DNA of 64,000 nt, taken from positions 1,364,001 through 1,428,000 of the forward strand of contig NZ_CP080421.1 of the NCBI RefSeq assembly GCF_019457515.1. Direction: 5' to 3'. Under the pieces are notes generated by a model that made no database searches, was not told where the DNA came from, and saw nothing but the letters and a program-made list of their open reading frames with translations. This document shows, piece after piece, positions 16,960-27,160 of the stretch (its first letter is position 1; each line of letters begins with the position of its first letter). Source of the DNA: Shewanella mesophila. Its GTDB lineage: Bacteria; Pseudomonadota; Gammaproteobacteria; Enterobacterales; Shewanellaceae. The translations under genes were made by a program, and so were the position numbers.

Positions 16960-17424
16960 ATGAGAAAAGTGAATCTAGTTTTTGGAACTGTTTATGGTAG
17001 TGCGCAATTTGTTGCGGAATCGGTTCAGGAGCAGTTAATTGCTGAAGGTAGAAAAGTGGTATTGATGACCTCAGATACCCTAACTGGATTTGTGCCGCCA
17101 CAGGATGAGTTGCTATTAATAGTCACTTCGACCACAGGTCAAGGTGATATTCCTGAAGATATTAGCATGTGGTTTGAAACACTAAGAAGTGAGGCTCCCT
17201 ATCTACCTAAGCTCGAATATGGAGTGATAGCCTTGGGGGACTCTAGCTACGAGACATTTTGTAATGCGGGGATCCGATTCGACGAACTTTTTAGCGAACT
17301 CGGTGCAAAAAGGGTCGGAGAGTTATTAAAAATTGATGCCTGCGAAACAATGGAACCTGAAGTTGAAGCTAAATCATGGTTAATAGAGTGGAACAAACTC
17401 ATCGCTCTAAGCCCCGCCGATTAG
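16960..17424 (+). CDS. yqcA: Flavodoxin-family protein YqcA
   Basis: This is a 154-residue FMN-binding flavodoxin-like electron carrier. The phosphate loop is FGTVYGSAQFVAE (residues 8-20), the second FMN loop STTGQGDIPED, and the third GDSSYETFCNAG. The length matches MioC/YqcA rather than long-chain flavodoxins. It follows yqcC-truC as in E. coli. Its last 49 bases overlap the PTS gene in another frame. Confidence 0.9.
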   Translation: MRKVNLVFGTVYGSAQFVAESVQEQLIAEGRKVVLMTSDTLTGFVPPQDELLLIVTSTTGQGDIPEDISMWFETLRSEAPYLPKLEYGVIALGDSSYETFCNAGIRFDELFSELGAKRVGELLKIDACETMEPEVEAKSWLIEWNKLIALSPAD

Positions 17425-18848
17425 GTCAAATTAGTCGTCAGTGGTTTAAATTTGCGCAGCGGTTAAGTCAAGCTTTGCTGCTGCCTATTGCAATTTTACC
17501 CGCTGCTGGGGTGATGATTGGTTTAGCGACTAATCCAGTTCCTTTCATCTCTGAGAATGCGACAATCCTGATGTTGACTATCGGCAACCTTATTTTTTCT
17601 ATGATGCCGATGTTGTTTGCGGTCACCGTAGCGATAGGGTTTTGTCGCGATCAAGGCATTGCAGCCTTTAGTGCCGTTTTTGGTTATGGGGTCTTTTTTT
17701 CAAGTTTATCGGCTTTAATCAAAATAGATGAATTTCAAACCCAAACTATTCTTGGAGCCGAGACCATAGATACGGGGATCGCTGGTGGAATATTTGTCGG
17801 AGCGATAACCTGTATTGCTGTGCATCAGAGTGAGCGAGTTCGCCTACCTGCGGTATTTTCTTTCTTTGAAGGACATCGAAGTGCGCCACTATTGATGCTA
17901 CCCCTATCTGTCTTACTTGCTTATCTGTTTTTACTTGTTTGGCCGCCGCTATCCATTTGGATTGAGCAAGTTTCTAACTGGACCGTTTACCAAGAGCCTG
18001 CATTTGCATTTGCACTTTATGGCACAGTTGAGCGATTGTTGATCCCGCTTGGTTTGCATCACATTTGGAACGCGCCGTTTTATCTTGAAATGGGTCAATA
18101 TGTGACAGAAACTGAGGTGTTTAGAGGCGAGATAGCTCGCTATTTAGCTGGCGACCCACAAGCTGGGAATCTGGCTGGTGGCTATCTGATTAAGATGTGG
18201 GGCCTACCTGCAGCAGCCTTAGCAATATGGCGATGTGCAGATAAGAATGAGCGAAATAGGGTTGCTGGAATAATGTTGTCTGCGGCTTCTGCATGCTGGT
18301 TAACTGGTGTTACTGAGCCTGTCGAATTTGCATTTATGTTTGTCGCGCCATTATTGTTCATCTTACATGCCCTGTTAACTGGGCTGGCTTACGCTGTCGC
18401 TATCTCATTAGATATCCACCATAGTGTGGTATTTTCTCATGGTTTAGTTGATTTTAGTCTATTGATGGGACAGTCCAGAAATGTAGAATGGTTTTGGATT
18501 TTAGGCCCTTTGACTGCGGTTATCTATTATCTGGTGTTTAGGGGGTCCATTCTAGCGTTTAATTTGAAGACCCCCGGCAGAGTTAGTGATAATGGAATTA
18601 ACAACGGTGGCATAATTTCTATAATCAAAGCTGTGGGCGGTAAGGATAACATTAGTGAGTTGACGGCTTGCTTAACGCGTTTAAGAATAAGCCTCAAGCA
18701 TGCTTCTCTTGTGGATATGAGCTTGCTGAACCGCTTGGATGCAAAAGGTGTCGTTGTAGTTGGAAATGGTGTACAAATTGTTTATGGGACTAAGGCCGAA
18801 CGTATTCGGCGTTTATTACAACGATATTTAGATAGGCACAAACTGTGA
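17376..18848 (+). CDS. PTS glucose-type transporter subunit EIICB
   Basis: This is a sugar phosphotransferase permease with fused EIIC and EIIB domains, 490 residues. The EIIC part starts FAQRLSQALLLPIAILPAAG, has about ten membrane helices, and carries the sugar-site motifs LGLHHIWNAPFY and TGVTEPVEFAFMF. EIIB lies at the C-terminus, with the phosphorylated cysteine at about 432 in TACLTRLRI. No EIIA is attached or nearby, so it must use a Crr-type EIIA from elsewhere. Sugar specificity (glucose or an N-acetylhexosamine) is not decided by the sequence. The start is ATG 17376 or GTG 17388; both lie inside yqcA, and no start exists downstream of that stop before the conserved region. Confidence 0.88.
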   Translation: MVNRVEQTHRSKPRRLGQISRQWFKFAQRLSQALLLPIAILPAAGVMIGLATNPVPFISENATILMLTIGNLIFSMMPMLFAVTVAIGFCRDQGIAAFSAVFGYGVFFSSLSALIKIDEFQTQTILGAETIDTGIAGGIFVGAITCIAVHQSERVRLPAVFSFFEGHRSAPLLMLPLSVLLAYLFLLVWPPLSIWIEQVSNWTVYQEPAFAFALYGTVERLLIPLGLHHIWNAPFYLEMGQYVTETEVFRGEIARYLAGDPQAGNLAGGYLIKMWGLPAAALAIWRCADKNERNRVAGIMLSAASACWLTGVTEPVEFAFMFVAPLLFILHALLTGLAYAVAISLDIHHSVVFSHGLVDFSLLMGQSRNVEWFWILGPLTAVIYYLVFRGSILAFNLKTPGRVSDNGINNGGIISIIKAVGGKDNISELTACLTRLRISLKHASLVDMSLLNRLDAKGVVVVGNGVQIVYGTKAERIRRLLQRYLDRHKL

Positions 18849-18876
18849 TCTTTTGGGAATTTTAGGGTAGGAACTA

Positions 18877-19710
18877 ATGCAGCGAAAAGTATTAATTACA
18901 GACTGTGCAGATGAGCCAGGGCTAATAACAAAGTTAACGGGCGTCTGTTATGCTCATGGGTTAAATATCATTAAAAACAGTGAGTTTGTCGATAATTCTC
19001 AGGGGCGTTTCTTTATGCGCACAGAGCTTGAAGGGCACTTTGATGATGAGCGTTTATTGGCCGATATCGATAAAGTTCTGCCAAAGCAGCGTCATAGGAG
19101 ACTTGTCAGTAAAGGCACAAAACGCATCGTTGTCATGGTAACTAAAGAGGCGCATTGTTTAGGCGATCTGCTAATGAAAGCCTATTATGGCGGATTAGAT
19201 GTCGAGATCGCTGCAATTATTGGTAATTACGATACATTGAAACCGCTTGCTAGCAAGTTTGATATTCCGTTTTATGAGGTCTCACATCAGGGCTTGACTC
19301 GTCATGAACATGAGCAGGTAATGATGGATATCATTGTCAAGTTTAATCCAGATTATCTCGTGCTTGCTAAATATATGCGAGTGTTAACACCTGAATTTGT
19401 TGAGCGCTATCCTAATCGCATCATTAATATTCATCACTCTTTTTTGCCAGCGTTTATTGGAGCGGCTCCTTATCGCCAAGCCTGGGAACGTGGTGTAAAA
19501 ATTATCGGGGCAACCGCTCATTTTGTTAACAATTGCCTCGATGAAGGACCGATTATTAAGCAGGATGTCATTCCTGTTGATCATAGTTACAGTGCCGAAG
19601 AGCTGGCTAAATGCGGACGAGATGTTGAAAAGAGCGTGTTGAGTAAGGCGCTGCAACTCGTTTTACAGGAAGATGTCATTGTTTATGGAAATAAAACTGT
19701 CGTTTTTTAA
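18877..19710 (+). CDS. purU: Formyltetrahydrofolate deformylase
   Basis: PurU hydrolyses 10-formyl-THF to formate and THF, balancing one-carbon pools and feeding formate to PurT. The 277 residues comprise an N-terminal ACT domain (VLITDCADEPGLITKLTGVC) and a formyltransferase domain with NIHHSFLPAFIGAAPYRQAW and the catalytic aspartate in DEGPII. The ATG follows TAGGGTAGGAA. Confidence 0.95.
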   Translation: MQRKVLITDCADEPGLITKLTGVCYAHGLNIIKNSEFVDNSQGRFFMRTELEGHFDDERLLADIDKVLPKQRHRRLVSKGTKRIVVMVTKEAHCLGDLLMKAYYGGLDVEIAAIIGNYDTLKPLASKFDIPFYEVSHQGLTRHEHEQVMMDIIVKFNPDYLVLAKYMRVLTPEFVERYPNRIINIHHSFLPAFIGAAPYRQAWERGVKIIGATAHFVNNCLDEGPIIKQDVIPVDHSYSAEELAKCGRDVEKSVLSKALQLVLQEDVIVYGNKTVVF

Positions 19711-19768
19711 CCTTGAATATGAGTGATACTAACCTTGGTGGTTAGCGCTAAATTTTAGAATGAAAAAT

Positions 19769-19797
19769 AAAAAAAGAGCCGATTGGCTCTTTTTTAT
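19769..19797. terminator. Bidirectional intrinsic terminator (purU / DUF3718)
   Basis: The stem AAAAAGAGCC/GGCTCTTTTT with a GATT loop has A and T runs on both sides, serving the convergent purU and DUF3718 genes. Confidence 0.9.
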
Positions 19798-19848
19798 GCG
19801 AGTGTCTCAATTGTAGGAAAGAGATACATTAGATTAGTCATCGCAAGG

Positions 19849-20193
19849 TTAATAATTTACCGCCAAAATTTGATCCTCGCCGTAGTTCATCGCTATATCT
19901 TTAATGGTCACCGTACCCGTTGCATAAGGGGCTATTTTATGTGCTGTGCGATCAGCGCCTTGACTAAGTGCAAACTGATGGAAGCTTTGATCGTTACATA
20001 CAAGGCGTGGAAATACCCTTTGCTTATTGATTCGGTACTCTTTCATTGTACCGTTAAACTTTACCACATTATTGCTGGCACCTGCTTTACAAACAGCAAT
20101 CAGCGTTTTTTCCATGTGAGGTGTCATCGCGGCTTGAGTTGAAAAAGCGAATGGTGCTAACGCAATTACAGCGATTGATAGTAACTTTTTCAT
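19849..20193 (-). CDS. DUF3718 secreted small protein
   Basis: This is a 114-residue periplasmic protein. The signal peptide is MKKLLSIAVIALAPFAFSTQ with cleavage near TQA-AM; the mature DUF3718 domain has two cysteines (AVCKAG and LVCNDQ) likely to form a disulfide. The ATG follows AGGAGC. The family is frequent in Shewanella and of unknown function. Confidence 0.85.
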   Translation of the reverse strand: MKKLLSIAVIALAPFAFSTQAAMTPHMEKTLIAVCKAGASNNVVKFNGTMKEYRINKQRVFPRLVCNDQSFHQFALSQGADRTAHKIAPYATGTVTIKDIAMNYGEDQILAVNY

Positions 20194-20357
20194 TTGATGC
20201 TCCTAGCATTTTTTCATTGGGATCGAGTAATAGTAAAGCCCCTATTTTGCATAAAAGCTGTTAGTGTTTTGTCGCCAAATGTATCTCAATGTGATGAGTG
20301 GATCAGTGTATGTCTGAAGGTAACAAAATATGTATGAAGCGATATGTATACCTATTT

Positions 20358-20553
20358 AACCTGAACTCGGGTTAAGAGATGGAATAACGCTAGATGAATT
20401 AGCCGTTTCACGCTTACTTCATCTCAAACTTGTCATTTGTTTTGCGAACAAGACCTATTTACGTGTCAATAGCCCGCCTATTGCAAGTGAGTCCAACGTA
20501 GTTAGCGGAATAAAGGGCTGTTTGAGATACATTTATTATCCCAAGTTCAGGTT
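20358..20553. mobile_element. 196-bp MITE-like element with TIRs and 4-bp target duplication
   Basis: The ends AACCTGAACTCGGGTTA and the inverted TATCCCAAGTTCAGGTT match at 15 of 17 positions. The element is flanked by ATTT on both sides (20354-20357 and 20554-20557), consistent with a 4-bp target-site duplication. Further inverted similarity extends inward (CATCTCAAAC on the left, GTTTGAGATAC on the right). There is no coding capacity, so it needs a transposase encoded elsewhere. It lies between the DUF3718 gene and the G-tract ORF. Confidence 0.75.
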
Positions 20554-20602
20554 ATTTAGGTAGTGTACTAATGTCGGTAAAACTGCTTGGACAGAGTGAT
20601 TT

Positions 20603-20805
20603 ATGTCGCGAGTGCATCAAATCATGTGTCATCATGCGTTGACTGTGGCACCTAAGATGATCTTAAAAGATGTGAAACATCTGCTTGAATTAGAGAAGCA
20701 AGAGTATTTGATCGTACGAGATGAAAAGAAATCGTTGGGGGGGGCACATGGAAAACCTTCGCGAATGCTCACTTCTGTGATTATGATACTGAGTTGCATC
20801 ATTAA
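20603..20805 (+). pseudogene. Possible CBS-like small ORF interrupted at a G8 tract
   Basis: From ATG 20603 the first ~45 residues look like half of a CBS domain: HHALTVAPKMILKDVKHLLE, then QEYLIVRDEKKSL. The frame then meets eight consecutive G (20737-20744). As written it continues to 20881, reading straight through the dapD terminator hairpin and into dapD antisense, which is unlikely to be native. One extra G would give a 67-residue protein ending at the TAA 20803-20805, just before that hairpin. One fewer G would end at 20780. It may be a phase-variable gene, a decayed gene, a sequencing error at the homopolymer, or chance. There is no strong ribosome binding site. Confidence 0.35.
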
Positions 20806-20832
20806 AAAAGCCAAGCTGGTTAGCTTGGCTTT
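20804..20832 (-). terminator. Intrinsic terminator of dapD
   Basis: The minus-strand stem AAGCCAAGCT/AGCTTGGCTT with a 4-base loop is followed by a T run, about 20 bases after the dapD stop. Confidence 0.9.
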
Positions 20833-20852
20833 GTTGATATTTTCCGAGTCAA

Positions 20853-21677
20853 TTAGTCAACGATACGCAACAGTTCATTGATACCGACTTTACCGCGAGT
20901 CTTAGCATCAACCTTCTTAACGATAATGGCGGCATATAAGCTATAAGTACCACATTTTGAAGGTAGATTGCCCGATACCACTACAGAACCCGCTGGAACA
21001 CGTCCATAATGGACTTCGCCTGTTTCACGGTCGAAAATACGAGTGCTCTGGCCGATATAAACGCCCATAGAGATAACCGAGCCTTCTTCAACCACAACGC
21101 CTTCAACAATCTCAGAGCGTGCGCCAATAAAACAGTTATCTTCGATGATGGTTGGGCCTGCTTGCAACGGCTCTAACACACCGCCAATGCCCACACCGCC
21201 AGAGAGATGCACGTTTTTACCGATTTGTGCACATGACCCAACCGTTGCCCAAGTATCAACCATGGTGCCTTCATCAACATAGGCGCCTAGATTAACGTAT
21301 GAAGGCATTAGCACTGTATTCTTACCTATGTACGAGCCCTTACGAACCGCAGCAGGTGGCACTACGCGAATGGCTTCCTCTTTAAAGCGTGCTTCATCAT
21401 AATCGGCAAACTTCATTGGCACCTTGTCAAAGTATTTGGTTTCAGCGCCATCAACGACTTCGTTGTCGAAGATACGGAAAGAGAGCAGAACGGCTTTCTT
21501 TAGCCATTGATGTACGTGCCATTGGCCATCAATTTTTTCGGCGACACGAGCTTCGCCTCTATCTAACATATTGATGACTCGCTCGACATCGGCACGAATG
21601 GCGGCATCGACTGTGTTAGGTGTAATTTCTGCGCGAGCTTCAAAAGCTGCCTCAATACGTTGGCGTAAAGCCTCCAT
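20853..21677 (-). CDS. dapD: 2,3,4,5-tetrahydropyridine-2,6-dicarboxylate N-succinyltransferase
   Basis: DapD succinylates tetrahydrodipicolinate in the succinylase branch of diaminopimelate/lysine synthesis. The 274-residue protein has an N-terminal helical domain ([18 protein letters not shown]) and a left-handed beta-helix of hexapeptide repeats (for example [39 protein letters not shown]). I chose ATG 21677, seven bases after GGGAG; a frame two codons longer is possible. It is the last gene of the minus-strand map-glnD-dapD group. Confidence 0.97.
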   Translation of the reverse strand: MEALRQRIEAAFEARAEITPNTVDAAIRADVERVINMLDRGEARVAEKIDGQWHVHQWLKKAVLLSFRIFDNEVVDGAETKYFDKVPMKFADYDEARFKEEAIRVVPPAAVRKGSYIGKNTVLMPSYVNLGAYVDEGTMVDTWATVGSCAQIGKNVHLSGGVGIGGVLEPLQAGPTIIEDNCFIGARSEIVEGVVVEEGSVISMGVYIGQSTRIFDRETGEVHYGRVPAGSVVVSGNLPSKCGTYSLYAAIIVKKVDAKTRGKVGINELLRIVD

Positions 21678-21719
21678 TAACATCTCCCAATTATCATTAA
21701 CTATGAATGTTGACTAAAT

Positions 21720-24290
21720 CTAATTATTAGGCTCAGATAGCACTTGGACCAGCGCCGCTCTGAGCTCATCTTGTTGAACTTGGTTTAACTCTTGTCCATC
21801 TGCCGTTTGTAACATGAAAAAGTCTTCGGCTCTTTCACCAATAGTGGTAATTTTCGCCCCTAGCAGCGACACCTGACAACGATAGAAAATATCACCCACT
21901 TTAGCCAGTAGTCCTGGGCAATCTAAGGCGATTAATTCCATCATGCTGGTGCCTTGCTTACGTGTAGGCAAAAAACTGACTTGAGTTCGAACTCGAAAGG
22001 GTTTCATCTGCCTAGGTAGTTTCTTAAATTTCGGCAGTTTAGCGGTATCGCTATTCAAGGCTTTGACAACCGCTTTCTTCAATCCTTGTATTCGAGATAT
22101 TTGTGAAACAGGGCTGCCATCTTGCTCCAAAATAACGAAAGAATCCAGTGCGTAACCATCTTTTGAGTTCATGATACTCGCATCATGAACATTTATATTC
22201 TTGTTATCCAATACCGCCATAACTGTCGCGAATAACTTAGGCTTATCTGGACTATAAACGAAGAGCTCTGTCCCACCACGAGTCGTATGTTTAGAGATTA
22301 ACACAAGCGGTTCGTCATGCTTATGCTTGAGGATCGCTTCTGCATGCCAGGCAACTTGATTGGGTTGGTGGCGCAGGAAATAGTCAGCCTTAAAACGCTG
22401 CCATAGAAGGTCGAGGCTTTTTTCTTTGATGCCGCGTCTTAGTAGCTCTTTCTTCGCTTTGCCTTGGTGCTCTCTGACCCTTGCTCTAATATCGACCGGT
22501 TTTTCTTTGCCTCTGGCAAGTACCCTTTGGGTTGAGAAGTAGAGATCGCGCAACAACGAGCCTTTCCAGTTATTCCAGGTTTTCTCGTTGGTGGCACAGA
22601 TGTCGGCAACGGTTAAGCAGTAGAGATAGCTTAAGTGCACCGCATCACGTACTTTATCGGCAAATTCGGCGACGATGTCAGGATCTGATATATCACGGCG
22701 CTGAGCGGTAACTGACATCACTAAGTGGTTTTCTACCAACCAACTGACTAAGCGACCATCGTGTTTATTTAAGCCGTGTAGATCGCAAAATGCTTGAGCA
22801 TCGACCGCACCTAGCTTGCTGTGATCGCCGCCGCGTCCCTTGCCTATATCGTGAAAAATGGCCGCTAGTACTAAGAGTCCTTTTTTCGGTAACTGATTAA
22901 TCAGCACTGCGCCTAATGGAAACTCCTCTTTTTGCTCCGTTTGTGAGAAACGATCAATGTTTAACAGCAATCTATGGGTATGTTCATCTACTGTGTAAGC
23001 ATGAAAGAGATCAAACTGCATTTGGCCTTCAATATTACGCCAAGCAGGCATATAGGCTGATAACATGCCGTGGCTATGCATTAACGATAAGGATGCGATG
23101 CCGCGAGGGTGACGCAAGATCTGTAGAAATACCGCTCGACAACGTTCATTTTCCATTAAAGGTTGTATTTGTGAACGGCGCGCTCGGCGCAGACTTCGTA
23201 AGGTCGGTGCGTAAATCGCTTTGACATTCGAGTTACGGGCGACTTGTAAGAATAGCCCCATCAACTCTGCAGGATCATCAAAAAGATCGGGGGTGAGCAG
23301 CTCGATAAATATACCGCGGCGCTGATAGTTTTCATCTATCTTTTTAATTTCTAACGCTTTGGTGTGGCCCAATGTGGCCCGTTTAAACAGTTGCAGCAGC
23401 ATCTGGTTTAACTCCATCACACGACGTACCGTGCGATAGTAGCGTTTCATCATCTGTTCGACCGCGAGTTGGGTTTCATCTTTGTAGCCAAGTAGCTCTG
23501 CGACTTGGCGCTGAAGATCAAACAGCAAGCGGTTTTCATCACGACCAGAGATCAGGTGCAACGCAAAGCGTAGTCGCCAGAGATAATCTTGACACTCTAG
23601 CAGTTCATCCAATTCATTTTTTTCTAAAAAGCCGTGGGTGAGAAGCTCTTCTGCACAGCTTGCATCGAAATAGCGCATCGCGACCCAGGTAATGGTTTGA
23701 ATATCTCTTAAGCCGCCAGGACAGGATTTTATGTTGGGCTCGAGATCGAATGCGCTGGCCTTTGCATGCCGGGCAAACTGCTCATCGCGCTTGGCGACAA
23801 AGAAATCGCTAGGAGGCCAGAAATTAGCTTCTCGTACCCCATCATAGAGTTGGTTAAATAGCCTGGGTTGACCACTTAATAGTCGGGCTTCGAGTAAATT
23901 GGTTGCAATGGTAATATCGTTAAGCCCAAGATCGAGAGTCTCATTTAAGGTACGAACACTATGACCCACCTCTAAGCCGGCATCCCAAAGGAACGCAATA
24001 TAGGTTCCTAAAATGACTTCTCCTGCCTTAGATAGTTCGCCGTCGATAAGAAACAACAGATCGACGTCAGATTGGGGATGTAACTCACCGCGGCCATAAC
24101 CCCCGACGGCAATGAGGGCGATAGGATGCTCGTTGAGTTGATGTAATTGCCATTGCTTAATAAGGAGTTCATCGACAAATCGACAGCGCTGACTGACCAG
24201 CTCAGTTACCGATTCCCCAGCGCTAAATCGCTCTAATAGTTCTTGGTTTTGTTGTTTTAAGGCGGTCTTTGCTGTTAGCGCTGTGTTCAT
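21720..24290 (-). CDS. glnD: Bifunctional PII uridylyltransferase / uridylyl-removing enzyme
   Basis: GlnD uridylylates and deuridylylates PII proteins in response to glutamine, controlling nitrogen assimilation. The 856 residues contain a nucleotidyltransferase motif ([18 protein letters not shown], residues ~63-80), the GlnD central helical region, an HD hydrolase motif ([16 protein letters not shown]) and two C-terminal ACT domains (around [20 protein letters not shown] and [20 protein letters not shown]). The ATG follows AAGGACAAG. Its place between map and dapD is conserved in gammaproteobacteria. Confidence 0.97.
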   Translation of the reverse strand: MNTALTAKTALKQQNQELLERFSAGESVTELVSQRCRFVDELLIKQWQLHQLNEHPIALIAVGGYGRGELHPQSDVDLLFLIDGELSKAGEVILGTYIAFLWDAGLEVGHSVRTLNETLDLGLNDITIATNLLEARLLSGQPRLFNQLYDGVREANFWPPSDFFVAKRDEQFARHAKASAFDLEPNIKSCPGGLRDIQTITWVAMRYFDASCAEELLTHGFLEKNELDELLECQDYLWRLRFALHLISGRDENRLLFDLQRQVAELLGYKDETQLAVEQMMKRYYRTVRRVMELNQMLLQLFKRATLGHTKALEIKKIDENYQRRGIFIELLTPDLFDDPAELMGLFLQVARNSNVKAIYAPTLRSLRRARRSQIQPLMENERCRAVFLQILRHPRGIASLSLMHSHGMLSAYMPAWRNIEGQMQFDLFHAYTVDEHTHRLLLNIDRFSQTEQKEEFPLGAVLINQLPKKGLLVLAAIFHDIGKGRGGDHSKLGAVDAQAFCDLHGLNKHDGRLVSWLVENHLVMSVTAQRRDISDPDIVAEFADKVRDAVHLSYLYCLTVADICATNEKTWNNWKGSLLRDLYFSTQRVLARGKEKPVDIRARVREHQGKAKKELLRRGIKEKSLDLLWQRFKADYFLRHQPNQVAWHAEAILKHKHDEPLVLISKHTTRGGTELFVYSPDKPKLFATVMAVLDNKNINVHDASIMNSKDGYALDSFVILEQDGSPVSQISRIQGLKKAVVKALNSDTAKLPKFKKLPRQMKPFRVRTQVSFLPTRKQGTSMMELIALDCPGLLAKVGDIFYRCQVSLLGAKITTIGERAEDFFMLQTADGQELNQVQQDELRAALVQVLSEPNN

Positions 24291-24368
24291 TCTTGTCCTT
24301 AAAAGGGATAAAGATAGCAGGTAGTTGTACCTGCTATCTTGGGTTACCGCAACACAGAATGTAAACGG

Positions 24369-25166
24369 TTAATGATTGATGATTCGTGGGAAGTCTTCCT
24401 CTTCGCGTAGGGTTAATACTTCAACGCCCGTTGGCGTGATCAATAAAGTGTGTTCCCATTGGGCGGAGTTTTTACCGTCAGAGGTCGTGACAGTCCAGTT
24501 GTCATCTTTATCTAATACGCTAGTGTGGCGACCTGCATTGATCATAGGTTCAATGGTAAAGCACATACCTGGGCGTAATAGGGTCTTATCATTATTTTTA
24601 TAATGCATAACCTGCGGCTCTTCATGGAAGCCTGCGCCAATGCCATGGCCACAATAGTCGGTAACTATGCTGTATTTTTCAAGGCCTGTTTTCTTACCTT
24701 TTACATATTTTTCGATAATGGTACCAATTTCGCCTAGTTTCATACCTGGACGTACTTTCTTGATGGCTTCATAAAGACTTTCTTGGGCTATGCGGCAAAG
24801 ACGTTTGTCTTTGGCACTGACATCACCGATCAAGAACATCTTAGAAGTATCGCCATGGTAGCCATCTTTAATGACCGTGATATCGAGGTTGATAATATCG
24901 CCATCTTTTAATGCTCTGTCACTCGGAATACCGTGACAAATGACCTCATTAATAGAGGTACAAATTGATTTTGGAAAGCCATGATAATCAAGAGGTGCAG
25001 AAATTGCGCCTTGCTCTTCTGTGTACTTAGCGCAAATATCGTTGAGTTCGTTAGTCGTTACGCCAGCCTTTACATAAGGGGCTATCATCTCTAGTACGTC
25101 AGCGGCCAATTTACCTGCGGCGCGCATTTTTTCAATCTCTTCGGCTGTTTTAATCACTATACTCAT
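24369..25166 (-). CDS. map: Type I methionine aminopeptidase
   Basis: This enzyme removes the initiator methionine from nascent proteins with small second residues. The 265-residue pita-bread protein shows the five metal ligands: aspartates in NLDITV and HGDTSKMF, histidine in CGHGIG, glutamates in TIEPMIN and WEHTLLIT. It is divergent from rpsB across 277 bases, the standard arrangement. Confidence 0.97.
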   Translation of the reverse strand: MSIVIKTAEEIEKMRAAGKLAADVLEMIAPYVKAGVTTNELNDICAKYTEEQGAISAPLDYHGFPKSICTSINEVICHGIPSDRALKDGDIINLDITVIKDGYHGDTSKMFLIGDVSAKDKRLCRIAQESLYEAIKKVRPGMKLGEIGTIIEKYVKGKKTGLEKYSIVTDYCGHGIGAGFHEEPQVMHYKNNDKTLLRPGMCFTIEPMINAGRHTSVLDKDDNWTVTTSDGKNSAQWEHTLLITPTGVEVLTLREEEDFPRIINH

Positions 25167-25230
25167 TAAGCTGTCTCTTGGGTTTTGGTAGCTGCATTTT
25201 GGGCGCGTTTGCTACGCTAAAAATTTGTGT

Positions 25231-25443
25231 TTGCGCTGGTATTATGGTATAAAGCGCGCCGTTACGTTTGACTCTTGATACTTTGTCTTCTGACATTGAA
25301 TTTAAGAGTGGATGTGGCGGCCATTATACATGGCAATTACTAAATACTAAATCACACACGTATCGACACGTTCTCCGGGGTGCCTATTTAGGTCGGAGAT
25401 ATGGGATGCGTGGAGGTCTAACCCCTAATTTTAAGGTAATAAA
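25231..25443 (+). promoter_or_regulatory. rpsB promoter (extended -10) and long 5' leader
   Basis: TGGTATAAA at 25245-25253 is an extended -10 followed by the GC-rich discriminator GCGCGCC, the type described for stringently controlled rpsB promoters in gammaproteobacteria. Transcription from about 25260 gives a leader of ~180 nt. The part just before the gene (about 25350-25430) can fold and resembles the conserved rpsB leader at which ribosomal protein S2 is known to repress its own operon. No other gene is seen between map and rpsB. Confidence 0.65.
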
Positions 25444-26172
25444 ATGACTACAGTTTCAATGCGCGACATGCTTCAGGCTGGTGTTCACTTCGGTCACCAA
25501 ACTCGTTACTGGAATCCAAAGATGAAGCCTTTCATCTTCGGCGCTCGTAACGGTGTACACATCATTAACCTAGAGCACACTGTGCCTATGTTCAATGAAG
25601 CACTAGCGTTCATCAGCAACGTAGCATCTAAGAAAGGTAAAGTTCTTTTCGTAGGTACTAAGCGCGCTGCAAGCGAAGCTATCAAAGAAGCAGCAATTTC
25701 TTGTGATCAGTACTACGTTGATAACCGCTGGTTAGGCGGTATGTTGACTAACTGGAAAACAGTTCGTCAATCAATCAAGCGTCTTAAAGATCTTGAAAGC
25801 CAGTCTGTAGACGGTACTTTCGACAAGCTAACTAAGAAAGAAGCGCTTATGCGTACTCGTGAACTTGATAAACTAGAGAAGTCTCTTGGTGGTATCAAGA
25901 ACATGGGCGGCCTACCTGACGTGATCTTCGTTATCGGTGCCGACCATGAACATATCGCTATTAAAGAAGCTAACAACCTAGGTATTCCAGTTGTTGCTGT
26001 TGTTGATACTAACTCTTCTCCAGACGGCATCAACTACATCGTTCCTGGTAACGATGATGCTATGCGTTCTATCCGTCTGTACACTGAGTCAGTTGCTGCA
26101 GCTGCTAAAGAAGGCCGTGGTCAAGACCTAGCTGTTCAAGCTGAGCAAGATGGTTTCGTAGAAGCTGAATAA
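25444..26172 (+). CDS. rpsB: 30S ribosomal protein S2
   Basis: S2 is a late-binding 30S protein needed for S1 recruitment. The 242 residues show the family starts [20 protein letters not shown] and [14 protein letters not shown], then [12 protein letters not shown] and a C-terminal [14 protein letters not shown]. Codon use is strongly biased, as expected for a highly expressed gene. AAGGTAATAAA precedes the ATG. It is followed by an attenuator and tsf. Confidence 0.98.
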   Translation: MTTVSMRDMLQAGVHFGHQTRYWNPKMKPFIFGARNGVHIINLEHTVPMFNEALAFISNVASKKGKVLFVGTKRAASEAIKEAAISCDQYYVDNRWLGGMLTNWKTVRQSIKRLKDLESQSVDGTFDKLTKKEALMRTRELDKLEKSLGGIKNMGGLPDVIFVIGADHEHIAIKEANNLGIPVVAVVDTNSSPDGINYIVPGNDDAMRSIRLYTESVAAAAKEGRGQDLAVQAEQDGFVEAE

Positions 26173-26223
26173 TAAGGCGAGATGAATTTCATCGCCCTTA
26201 TTAACCAAGAAGTATGATTGGTG

Positions 26224-26250
26224 AACAGGGGCCTTGGGCCCCTGTTTTTT
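26224..26250 (+). terminator. Intergenic terminator/attenuator between rpsB and tsf
   Basis: The stem AACAGGGGCC/GGCCCCTGTT with a short loop and six T lies 40 bases before tsf. Such a partial terminator would lower tsf relative to rpsB in the shared transcript. Confidence 0.9.
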
Positions 26251-26289
26251 CACATTTGATTTGTAGAGTTTTCTATAGAGGATTTAACA

Positions 26290-27138
26290 ATGGCAATTAC
26301 TGCTGCCCAAGTTAAAGAACTACGTGAGCGCACTGGCGCTGGCATGATGGATTGTAAAAAAGCGCTAACTGAAACCAATGGTGACATTGAGCTAGCGATT
26401 GAAAATATGCGTAAGAGTGGTGCTGCTAAGGCTGCTAAAAAAGCGGGTAACATCGCTGCTGACGGCACAATCCTTATCAAGCAGGGCGCTGGTTTTACTG
26501 CACTTTTAGAAGTTAACTGTCAAACTGACTTCGTTGCTAAAGACGGAAACTTCCTAGGATTCGCTAACGCTGTACTAGACGTTGCTGCTGCATCTAAAGT
26601 GACTATCGAAGATTTGAAAGCGCAGTTTGAAGAAACTCGTGTTGCTCTAGTTGCTAAGATCGGTGAAAACATCAACGTTCGTCGCGTTGAGTACATCGAT
26701 GGCGACAAACTTGCTTTCTACCGTCACGGTGAGCGTATTGGTGTTGTTGTAACAGGTGAAGCTGACGAAGAAACACTAAAGCACATCGCAATGCACGTTG
26801 CTGCTTCTAAGCCTGAATACGTTAATCCTGAAGACGTACCAGCTGATGTTGTTGAGAAAGAAAGAGCCGTTCAAATCGAAATCGCGATGAATGAAGGCAA
26901 GCCTCAAGAGATCGCTGAGAAGATGGTTGCTGGTCGTATGAAGAAGTTCACTGGTGAGGTTTCTCTTACTGGTCAAGCTTTCATCATGGAACCTAAGAAA
27001 ACTGTTGGCGAAATTCTTAAAGAGAAAGGTGCTTCAGTTACTAACTTCATTCGTTTAGAAGTTGGTGAAGGTATCGAGAAGAAAGAAGAAGATTTCGCTG
27101 CTGAAGTTGCAGCACAAATCGCCGCTTCTAAGGCTTAA
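26290..27138 (+). CDS. tsf: Elongation factor Ts
   Basis: EF-Ts is the guanine nucleotide exchange factor for EF-Tu. The 282 residues include the N-terminal UBA-like helix bundle ([19 protein letters not shown]) and the [10 protein letters not shown] loop that contacts EF-Tu; the core and C-terminal module are complete. The ATG follows AGAGGATTT. It is highly codon-biased like rpsB. Confidence 0.98.
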   Translation: MAITAAQVKELRERTGAGMMDCKKALTETNGDIELAIENMRKSGAAKAAKKAGNIAADGTILIKQGAGFTALLEVNCQTDFVAKDGNFLGFANAVLDVAAASKVTIEDLKAQFEETRVALVAKIGENINVRRVEYIDGDKLAFYRHGERIGVVVTGEADEETLKHIAMHVAASKPEYVNPEDVPADVVEKERAVQIEIAMNEGKPQEIAEKMVAGRMKKFTGEVSLTGQAFIMEPKKTVGEILKEKGASVTNFIRLEVGEGIEKKEEDFAAEVAAQIAASKA

Positions 27139-27160
27139 TCGTCGCTTTTTAGATACACCC

